NCBI GenBank assembly: GCA_003290165.1
Contig: QNQO01000530.1
Span: 620,001-684,000, forward strand
Source: Berberis thunbergii
Lineage: Eukaryota > Streptophyta > Magnoliopsida > Ranunculales > Berberidaceae
DNA: 64,000 nt
Reading direction: 5' to 3'
Below, in pieces: positions 47,521 through 56,439 of the stretch. Numbering within the stretch: position 1 is the stretch's first letter; each line of letters starts with the position of its first letter. The translations under genes and the position numbers were made by a program. The notes below the pieces were generated by a model. That model was given only the letters and a program-made list of their open reading frames with translations, did not search any database and was not told where the DNA came from.

Positions 47521-48734
47521 TTAACGACCAGCCTCCATGTCTTGAAGGATGGCGACGAGCTTAGCTCGAGTCAGTGGCTTCTCCTTGTAGTAATCCAATC
47601 CGGCATCCATGAACATTTGCTTTTCCGATTCTCGAGATCGAGCAGTGACCCCAATGATCTTACTTCCAACTCCCATTACTCGTAATGCCTTTGTAGCCTA
47701 AAATAGAAAATAAAAAATGTCAATGGATCGACAATATAGTTTGTAGCAATAAATATTATTTTCCTAATTATGAGTAGAAATGTATAACATAAATCGAGAA
47801 TTGGAACTAATTAATATAATCGAGAATTGTAACTTGAAAGTTTCTGACTCAAAAGTTAGAAATGCCAAATCAAGAATGATAATTAATACTATTTGAAATG
47901 CCCCAAAAATTATCGTAATTGCAGAGCACACATCGGAATTCATCTAAAAATGTCATTAAACGATTGAAATAACAATTAATTTGACCAATGATTTTTTTTC
48001 TAGCTCATAATTTCCTAGTAAGATACAAAACAATATTATATATATATATATATCTTATTTATGCTTATTTGGTTTCTTCTTTTAATGTTTGGTTTACATT
48101 TATGTATTGTACCTCAACATATTATGTTCTACAGAAAAATCACACAGAACAACAATGGTGAACTATACAATTATTCCAAATAGCATATTTGATATACAAC
48201 AAAAAAATATATAATGAAAAAATCAAGTTGAGATCTAAGAGAAGGTGTTTATATTGGAAAGTGTAATCTATCCGAAATTTGCGCTTAAAAAATTCTAAGC
48301 TTAAATATCACAATCAAGTTTTGAACACCCGTTTGTTGCTAAATTCCCTTCAAGATGAACATTAAAAATCATATAACTTTATATATGTAAACTCAAAATT
48401 GAAAAATTATGCAATTTTTTTTTATTAAATACGAAAGATTCCCAACGCATATATATAAGTTAATTTTCTAACAGTTACAACAAGGTGTACACCAACTAGT
48501 AAAATTTCGTAATACCTCTCCACCATTCATGACAGGCATGTCAAAGTCCATTAAAATTAGGTCAAATGATGCACCAGAACCGCAGAGGTCCACTGCCTCC
48601 TTTCCATTCTCAACCTCTTGGCAAGTAACACCGAGTCTCTTAAGGAGAGTCTTGTGAATCAAGCGTTGCATCTTGCAGTCATCCACTACAAGTGCGGTAA
48701 ACTTCTCAAATCCAGTTACAGTAGAGGACCCCAT
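47521..48734 (-). CDS. Two-component response regulator, stand-alone receiver (type C-like), paralogue 1
   Basis: Exons (minus): 48734-48516 and 47697-47521, 131 aa, with a leader exon upstream ending at 49248. The protein is one receiver domain: acidic pair D18/D19 (LVVDDCKMQRLI), phospho-acceptor D63 (LILMDFDMP), T91 (GVTAR) and K113 (EKPLTRAK), all present. It has no Myb DNA-binding or output domain and no long acidic tail, so it looks like the type C regulators (ARR22/24-like; ORR41/42-like in rice), which can drain phosphate from histidine phosphotransfer proteins. It points tail to tail at THO6. The whole gene lies in a tandem duplication and has a partner at 52322-53878, ~90% identical in protein by hand count. 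Confidence 0.93.
47698..48515 (-). other. Intron of response regulator 1
   Basis: 818 bp between GTATTA and TTTTAG on the minus strand. AT-rich with a (TA)n run near 48037-48053; no repeats recognised. Confidence 0.8.
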
Positions 48735-49247
48735 TTCCAGACACTAACCTATAGAAAACGAAGAAAAAAAAACCCTCCTTTTAGGTGATATATCATAAAT
48801 ACTAACATACACAAAAAGAATGTTAGTTCGAAATCTTGAAATAGATATTCCTTGTGGCACTTTAGAAGGATTCAAAGCAATTTTCAAATTTATATTTTAT
48901 GTCATTTTTGTTCAACAAAGAAATATAGTTTTGAATAATATTTTTCTTCATTCATTTTCGAATATTCTAATACTAGTAGAAGTAACAAGATAATAGATAA
49001 TTTTTAATTCATTCAAAATGAAATTGTGATTTTTTTAATACTAATATAGATTCATGTCCACTTCAAAGTGAATCCTCAAATTAAGCATTTCTTTGAATGG
49101 CAATATTCACAATTGTAAACTAAAAATAAATATGTTAAAGGGGAAGTTAGACTAATTCATATTAGATAGCGCCGAATTTTGGTGATGAGGATTTCTCCAA
49201 TATGGAGTTTTGCTCATAAAAGATGGTAAAGAACAAATGACTAATAC

Positions 49248-49340
49248 CTTCTTATCGGTCTGACTGCGTTGCTTCCTCGACCTCAAATTGAGACCAGAAG
49301 AGATTAGAGCTCCTTTTGAATGGATGCTAGACCCTATGGC
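49248..49340 (-). other. 5'UTR exon of response regulator 1
   Basis: Minus-strand sequence ending CAGACCGATAAGAAG followed by donor GTATTA; the matching acceptor CTATAG lies 17 bp upstream of the start codon. It is conserved in copy 2 (54407 upward), which supports it as an exon. The upstream limit is approximate. Confidence 0.55.
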
Positions 49341-49690
49341 TAGTCAGAGTTTAAATAAGCAAAGAAAAGTTACAAATAATATTATTTTAATGCAAATAAA
49401 TCTATACAAAATCTGAAGCGATATACGCTTGTGCGAAAGTGTCGGGATTCTTTCACTGAGAGACCAACAAAATTTTCCATCGACGGGCATTTGGATGATT
49501 TACAATTTGTATCTTTCTTCTTTAGATGATTTTGTTCTATATGCGCTGGAACAATAATAAGATTACGATACTTTACAGATTTCAAATATTTTTCTATAAA
49601 TATTTTTTGCCTGATTCAATATCTAACTAACAAATTTTGTGTAGATCGACATTTAGATATCCATTTGTATAACTTTCTAGAAAATACATT

Positions 49691-49876
49691 TGTGACACCC
49701 TTGTGGGGGCGGGCAGCGGGGAGGGGGACTATAGCGGGCAGCGAGAGGGGGTTATAGTCCAACATCGCCTGGGTTGGGGAAAAGATGTGCTACTTATTTG
49801 CGAGTTTGGACCCCCTTGGTACCGCGAGTTTTAAAGTCGTACTGGCTTTGGGTCCAAAGCAGAGAATATTGTAACA
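49691..49876 (+). mobile_element. Solo TRIM LTR at the end of duplication copy 1
   Basis: Starts TGTGACACCCTTGTGGGGG and ends ...AGAATATTGTAACA. It shares TTATAGTCCAACATCGCCTG, GTGCTACTTAT and GTTTTAAAGTCGT with the LTRs at 54848 and 55083. It sits at the same site (after AAAATACATT) as the TRIM that ends copy 2. The terminal CGTCACA of the family is missing, so its right end is trimmed. Confidence 0.7.
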
Positions 49877-50395
49877 AAATAAGTATTCACCCGCCAACCA
49901 GTGATATTTACTAGAGAAAAAAAGGTTCCCCCCAACCAGTAATATTTTTTTTGGTTTCAATGCATTGAGGTGGGGCTCTCCATCCCCAGTTTGCCTTGGA
50001 AAAAAAGGTATACCCTCAACTAGATATATTTTCTGGAAAGATATTTTTCATGTTCCTCAAATTTCCCCAAGTTTATCTTCCTCGATGTTTCCAAATTTCT
50101 ACCTTCAATCTTTACCTAATTCCTTAATTTTATCATATATGCACATGGGTTTTTATATCTTTCCTTAATTTTTAGCTTCCTCAATCTTTAATTCATCTTA
50201 TCTGTGTGGATTAGTTACATTGACAAGAGAAAAAAAAATTGCAAAACCCAAAGCTCTCAATGTCAAACTCAGGTTTCATATTCAGTTCGTAAAAAATCAA
50301 AACTGAAGTTGTCAGATCAGTTCTCGGTTTCTCCTCAAAGCACAGCCTGTTAGCTATCCTATATATAGTTCTGTGGTTTTAAAGGAATTCTGTAT
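49877..50395. other. Spacer between duplication copies, with a LINE-tail-like stretch
   Basis: 49890-50030 contains CCAACCAGTGATATTTACTAG, CCCCAGTTTGCCTTGGAA and AAAAAAAGG, resembling the LINE tail at about 44820-44900. The remaining ~360 bp are AT-rich and unassigned. Confidence 0.5.
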
Positions 50396-50874
50396 CATCA
50401 ATTTTGAAATCTAACGAGGTAAACTTAAGGTCAAGACATGCCCAGTACCTTTTGAAGCGCTATGTGAAGTGTCTAAAAATTGATAGGAGGAACCTGGAAT
50501 ACACACTACACAAGATACGACACACACAGGAAGAACTTGTATTTTCTATTTCTGAAAGCTAAAAGGTTGACGTAAGGTAAACCATGTACCTTGAAGTGGC
50601 TAAAAATATGTAGTAAGAAAGTGGAAAACACATTTCATGAAATCCGGTGAGTGTACCACGTTCTTATCTAAATTGTTAATTGTTTGTTTGTTTGCTTGCT
50701 TTTTTGTTCTGAATCAACAGTTTGTAATTATTGTATCTCTAGGCACTGGATGGATATTCAAACTTAATCATGCTTATTGCTTGGATGAATACATGTTCTT
50801 TGAAGTGGTTATGCGGATCTCTGACTAGTAATCTTCCCATGCTTATATGAAGTCTTGTGGTTTTTATTCTCCAG

Positions 50875-50967
50875 GTTACAGCAATTGGAGGCTATGGTGG
50901 GCTGGTAGATGTGATCTCTCCATTCGGAAGCCATTCTGTACGTTCTGCTGTCAAGGTTGTTGATTAA
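50875..50967 (+). pseudogene. Orphan duplicate of THO6 exon 13
   Basis: The acceptor CTCCAG and the first 23 codons (VTAIGGYGGLVDVISPFGSH...) are preserved. One T is missing compared with exon 13 (CATTCTGTACG against CATTTCTGTACG), which changes the tail from FCTFCCQGC to SVRSAVKVVD before a TAA. The other THO6 exons are absent here. It is either a dead copy or an alternative last exon for THO6 transcripts that run past 45900. Confidence 0.85.
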
Positions 50968-52321
50968 CATCATTGATTCGATGTCAAAAGTGAGTTGTCC
51001 ACAAGCTTATATATTGTGAATTATGTGTAGAGTAGTACTATCGTGTCATCTATCGCTTAATTGTGCTTGTAGCATATTGTACTGATACCACATATTTTTT
51101 CCTGTTAAATGTATAAACCTTTTCTGTTACCTGGTTTTTTATTAAATCGGTATACTTTAATAGGAAGATTGGGAATTTAGTATGGCTATATTTCTCCTCC
51201 CACATGTCAGTAGAAGATTTGAGTATCATCTGATTTGGGTCTGCACTAGTCATCATGTTGGTCATCCGGCAATTGCACATAAGCATAGAATTGCAACCAT
51301 CATCTTCTGGCAAAGTCGACAAACCCATCCTATTTGTGCAATTTAGGCATTGCACAAAGGATCGATTACTGAATATCGTTCAAGATGTGAAGAAGCAATG
51401 GGCAACTCATGTGATGGCATCATAGAAAATAGGACTCACACTAAGTTTTGGCAGTCTGAATTAATCATTTCTTTTATCTCACGCAGAATATGTTTCTCAA
51501 AGAACCATCACGTCTTTCATTATCATCCATGTAATAATGTATTGCAGGGATTTTAGGAATAGTATATGCTACAATCTTCATCATCAGATGATGGGAGAAG
51601 TCAGATTCTTTTATTCGCAATTCATTTGGAGTTGGATAAAGACATGGATGAAGAAGAGTTGAGAAGAAAACAAAAGTGAAAGAAAAAAGGGAAGAGAAGC
51701 AAGTTTGCTCATCACTTAACATTTTCCCCAATTCTATGAAGAGAAGCAAGTTCATACCGGACATCCCATTTCTAAAGAACAACCATGAACCGTCGTGGAA
51801 TACTTGGTACTCTTTTATCTTATATAGATTCTATAGTATCCTAATTTGATCATATGATAAGGACATATTGCATCTTTAGGAAGATGCGAATCATTTGATA
51901 CGTCTAATGATGCAACTAAGGTAGTGAAGTTGCAGTCCTTCCTGCCTAAATTTCGAATTGACTGATTAAGGTCTCTAGCTTCAACACTTCCTTACCAGCC
52001 CTGTCTAGCTAGTCCCTCAAACCTTTTCATATGGCCATGGTTGTGGCTGATACAAAGAAAACTCTTCCAGTGGAGGAGTTAAAATATCTCCTGACAAAAT
52101 ATTCTTAAGCAATTGGTAGTTGAACAATTCAAAGTTATATAACCTCATCAAATTCTAAATGATATTTTCAATAAAGTACGCAAGTGAAAAATATAATAAA
52201 AACAAAGAGAAGGCATAAATCCCAAGAAAATGAGAAATTATGATTCATTATTTAGATAATATTGTATATTTCTATTTCTCCCCCCTGGGAAAGATGAAAG
52301 ATCAGGTGAGGAGTAAACTCT

Positions 52322-53878
52322 TCAACGACCAGCCTCCATGTCTTGAAGGATGGCGACGAGCTTAGCTCGATTCAGCGGTTTCTCCTGGTAGTTGTCCAAT
52401 CCGGCATCCATAGACATTTGTTTTTCCGATTCTCGTGATCGAGCAGTGACCCCAATGATTTTACTTTCAACTCCCATTGCTCGCAAGGCCTTTGTAGCCT
52501 AAAACAGAAAACAAAGAATGTCAATGTATCGACAATATAATTTGTAGCAATAAATATTATTTTCTTAATTATGAGTAGAAATCTATACATAACATAAATC
52601 TAGAATTGGAACTAATATTGCCCATTGGTTTTGGTTGTAGCTTGAAACTTTCTGATTCGGAAGTTAGAAATGGCAAATCAAGAATAATAATTAAAACTAT
52701 TTGAAATGCCCTAAAAAATATCATAATTGCATGAGAACACTCTTATCAATTACGAAAATACTAAGAAATCAGGTTTTTGCAACCAGGGTGATGTGGCGTG
52801 ATCTTGACAGAATGATGAAATCTCCAAAGTGTCTATGTGTATCTCAAGGTTGTAAAAAATCTCCTTTAAAACATCCCTTGATGATGCCACATCATCCTAG
52901 TTGCAGAACATGTTTTCTAGCCTCACTCCATCAATTAAGTTATTAAAACCTATATTACATCGTAATTCATCTAGAAATATAATTGAATGATTGAAATAAC
53001 AATTAATTTGACCATAATTTCCTAGTAAGATACAAATAAATCTTATTTACACTTATTTGGTTTCTTCTTTTAATGTTTGGTTACATTTATGTTGTTCTGT
53101 AGAAAAATCACATGGTATAATAATGGTGACTATACAATTATTCCAAATAGCACATTTGATAAACAAGCCTGGTCCCATAGCACTAATTTGTGTCTGAGAT
53201 GGTGGTCCGCACGTGATCAGACTACTTTACCCTTTTCTCCATGGGTTTGGAGAAATTGGAAAGGGGTAGAGTTTGTCTGATCACATGGGGACCACCCTCC
53301 AAGGCGTAAATCAGTGTTTTCGGACCAGATTCTCTAGAAATTTTCAATAATATATAATGAAAAATCAAATTGAGATATAAGAGAAGGTGTTTATAAGCTA
53401 TCCAAAAGTGTAATCTATCTAAATTTTGCACTTAAAAAATTCTAAACTTAAAATATCACAATCAAGTTTTGAACACCTGTTTGTTGCTAAATTCCTTACA
53501 AGGTGAGAATTAAAAATAATTTAACTTTATATACGTAAATTCAAAATTGAAAAATATGCAAAATTTTGAATTAAATACTAAATATTCCCAACGAATATAT
53601 AAGTTAAATTTCTAACAGTTACAACAAGGTGTACACCAACTAGTAAAATTTCATAATACCTCTCCACCATTCATAAGAGGCATGTCAAAGTCCATTAAAA
53701 TTAGGTCAAATGATGCACCGGAACCGCATAGATCCACTGCTTCCTTTCCATTCTCAACCTCTTGGCAAGTAACTCCGAGACTTTTAAGGAGAGTCTTGTG
53801 AATTAAGCGTTGCATCTTGCAGTCATCCACTACAAGTGCAGTAAACTTCTCAAATTCAGTTAGAGCATAAGACGCCAT
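52322..53878 (-). CDS. Two-component response regulator, stand-alone receiver (type C-like), paralogue 2
   Basis: Exons (minus): 53878-53660 and 52498-52322, 131 aa, same structure as paralogue 1; a leader exon near 54407-54500 is also conserved. D18, D19, D63, T91 and K113 are all kept, as is the splice frame, so the gene looks functional. Thirteen residues differ from paralogue 1 by hand count, five of them in the first eight residues (MASYALTE against MSSTVTG-type start). The others include R33S, V68L, F102S, Y109N, K111Q and T116N, several of them near K113 on the surface used for partner binding in this fold. Its intron has grown by two MITE insertions. Confidence 0.92.
52770..52922. mobile_element. 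MITE-like element, family copy 3, in the intron of response regulator 2
   Basis: Inverted ends CAGGTTTTTGCAACCAGGGT and, on the other strand, CATGTTCTGCAACTAGGATG. The orientation is opposite to the copies at 1151 and 3479. Copy 1 of the segmental duplication lacks it, so it arrived after the duplication, within an insertion of about 230 bp (roughly 52730-52960). Confidence 0.7.
53168..53331. mobile_element. Foldback MITE in the intron of response regulator 2
   Basis: The two halves are inverted copies. Left landmarks CTGGTCCCATAGCACTAATT, GATGGTGGTCCGCACGTGATCAGAC and TACCCTTTTCT pair with right landmarks AGGGGTAGAGTTTGTCTGATCAC, GGGACCACCCTCC and CGGACCAG around a short loop (CCATGGGTTTGG). 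The sequence is absent from the matching place in copy 1 (near 48190), proving a later insertion. Confidence 0.8.
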
Positions 53879-54406
53879 TTCCAGACACCAACCTATAGAG
53901 GAAGAAAAACCTCCTTTTAGGTGACTATATCATAAATACTAACGTACACAAAAAGAATGTTATTTCTAAATCTTGAAATATATATATTCCTTTTGGCGTT
54001 TAGAAAGATTCAGAGCTATTTTCAAACCTATATTTTATGTCAGTTTTGTTCAACAAAGAAATATAGTTTTGAACAACAATTTTCTTCGATTTATTTTTTA
54101 ATATACTAATACTAATAGAACTAACAAGAATAGTAATTGGGATTTTTTTTAATACTATTATATATTCACGTCCACTTCAAAAGTGAATCATCCAATGAAG
54201 AGTTTCTTTGAATGGCAATGAGCAATATTTATAAGCACAAACTAAAAATAAATATGTTAAAAGGGAATTAGAATATGAGATAGCGCCTACTTTTGGTGAT
54301 GATGATTTCTCCAACATGGAGTTTTCCTCATAAAATGTCAATCTACTCCAGTTTAAATGTACTTGTATGCATGTATTGAAGATGGTAAAGAACAAATGAC
54401 TAATAC

Positions 54407-54500
54407 CTTTTTATCAGTCTGACTACGTTGCTTCCTCAACCTCAAATTGAGACCAGAAGAGATTAGAGCTCCTTTCGAATGGATGCTAGACCCTATGGCT
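54407..54500 (-). other. 5'UTR exon of response regulator 2
   Basis: Copy of the leader exon of paralogue 1: ...CAGACTGATAAAAAG|GTATTA on the minus strand. Promoter DNA upstream (54500-54847) is also copied, so the two genes may share expression signals. Confidence 0.5.
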
Positions 54501-54847
54501 AGTCAGAGTTTAAATAAGCAAAGAAAAGTTACAAATAGTATTATTTTAATGCAAATAAATCTATACAAAATCTAAAGCGATATACGCTTGTGCGAAAGTG
54601 TCGGGATTCTTACACAGAGAGACAAACAAAATTTTCATTGCCAGGCATTTGGATGATTTACAATTTGTATCTTTCTTCTTTAGATGATTTTTTTCTATAT
54701 GCGCTGGAACAATAATAAGATTACGATACTTTACAGATTTCAAATATTTCTTTTATAGATTTTTTTGCCTATTTGATATCTAACAAACAAATTTGTTGTA
54801 GATCAGCTTTTAGATATCCTTTTGTATAACTTTCTAGAAAATACATT

Positions 54848-55247
54848 TGTACCACCCTTGTGTGGGGGTTATAGTCTCACATCGCCTGGGTGGGGGAAGA
54901 TATGTGCTACTTATGTGTGAGTTTGGATCTCCTTGGTACAACAGGTTTTAAAGTCGTGCCGGCCTTGGGTCCAAAGGAGATTATATTGTATCACGTGGAT
55001 TAGATCGTCACAGAATGGTATCAGAGCTAGACATTGTCAGAAGTGTGCCAATGAGGATGTTGGGCTTTCTTAGGGGGTGGATTGTGACACTCTTGTGTGG
55101 GCAGACAACGGGGGGTATGGCTGACAAGCTACCAAGAAAGAGTTTATAGTCCCACATCGTCTGGGTGGGGGAAAGGGGATGTGCGACTTTGGATCCCATT
55201 GGTACAATGCATTTAAAATTTGTGCCGGTCTTGATCCAAATATTACA
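54848..55247 (+). mobile_element. TRIM element (terminal-repeat retrotransposon in miniature)
   Basis: 5' LTR 54848-55012 (TGTACCACCC...GATCGTCACA), primer-binding site TGGTATCAGAGC at 55016-55027 (complement of the initiator Met-tRNA 3' end), ~55 bp of interior, purine-rich TAGGGGGTGGA before the 3' LTR, and 3' LTR 55083-55247 (TGTGACACTCTTGTG...ATTACA). No coding capacity. Total size ~400 bp is that of TRIM elements. The 3' LTR has a ~40-bp insertion-like difference after its start. Confidence 0.85.
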
Positions 55248-56439
55248 ATGATTATGGTTGTAATACTAAAATAATAATATAAGGGATAGTCCTAAAATAT
55301 ATCGTATTGCAGATGCCCCACTGGATTAGCGATCCACATCCACTGACTGTTACTGCACGCATTGTTTTCAAATGGACACTGTTTTGATGCCCAAAATACC
55401 CATGCACGATCTAACGAACATAATTGAATATTTCCCAATAGTTATGATTGAAAGTAGCCGTTGTACGTTGGGAGGGAGAAGAAAACTCACTTGGATTCCT
55501 CTCAATTTAATCACAAATGGTGATTTCATAAAAATTCACAATGCGCAGATGTTTAAAGTAGCCAATGCCTGACAAGTTGCAGGTTTAAGTCCATATACAA
55601 AGAGTTACATGTCATCTTCAACCTCTAGCCATTTGCTTTGAATCTGTGTTGAACAAGGGGCATTCTTAAATTCAAATCTATTATAGGGGGTTGAGTTACT
55701 TCCAATATTTTGTTTTAGGGGCCAATGTTCAAAAAAGTTATTGTTCATAAAACAGAGCATTGTGATAAATTCACTCATGTTGGCAACTCTTAAATGCAAG
55801 TAAAGTCAAATGCAATTACAGATAACTACATATGCAAATGTAAAAGTTATTGTATGTAAACATGTGAATGCGAATGCACACTGACAACCATATGCAAGGC
55901 TTCCAATCTTGCTCAAATGCAAATGCAAGTGGACATTGACAAATACGTCAAATGACCTTGATGCAAAGCTACATACAAATACACCACGTCTCAAAGCTAC
56001 ATCATATTCAACAAATGAATTTTGTCCAGAACATACAAATGCAACTAGCATTAAAAAACACTAGTTAAATAGATACATCATGTTCAACAAAAATTACACT
56101 GTCATACAAAAATTGGCTCAAATATCTTACCAAGCCAATAACAAACCACCAAAAACCCAAAAAAGTGGTTCCAACCACATGTCAACATGGGTATCTACCA
56201 TGTCATAAACAAAGCAATTAAAGTGCTTGCTAGATACATCCTTCACATGCATTACACTGTTGCATTCAACCAAGAAAGGGTGTTCTCCCAAAAAAGTCAG
56301 TCCATATTCACATGTCTTGTCCCCTTCTGCCTCTACCCCTTATTGGAGGAGGTATCACGCCTTATTGAAAACTATGTCTTGTGAATGATTCAATTGGTGT
56401 AAAGGGCGCAACATACATTGTAGATTGTGCACTGTGTCT

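Larger units (their letters stand above)
45279..49690. repeat. Tandem segmental duplication, copy 1
   Basis: This segment aligns with 50396-54847 over its whole length in the same orientation. It contains the end of THO6 intron 12, THO6 exon 13, the convergent intergenic region and the complete response-regulator gene with its leader exon. The joint with the repeat starts at (T)TTTGAGATCTAATGAGGTA and ends at AGAAAATACATT, directly before a TRIM LTR. Copy 1 lacks the MITE-sized insertions present in copy 2. Confidence 0.92.
50396..54847. repeat. Tandem segmental duplication, copy 2
   Basis: Second copy of 45279-49690. It carries an orphan copy of THO6 exon 13 (50875-50967) and an intact response-regulator gene (52322-53878). 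It differs from copy 1 by scattered substitutions and small indels and by two insertions: ~52730-52960 (MITE family copy 3) and 53168-53331 (foldback MITE). It ends at a complete TRIM element. Confidence 0.92.
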
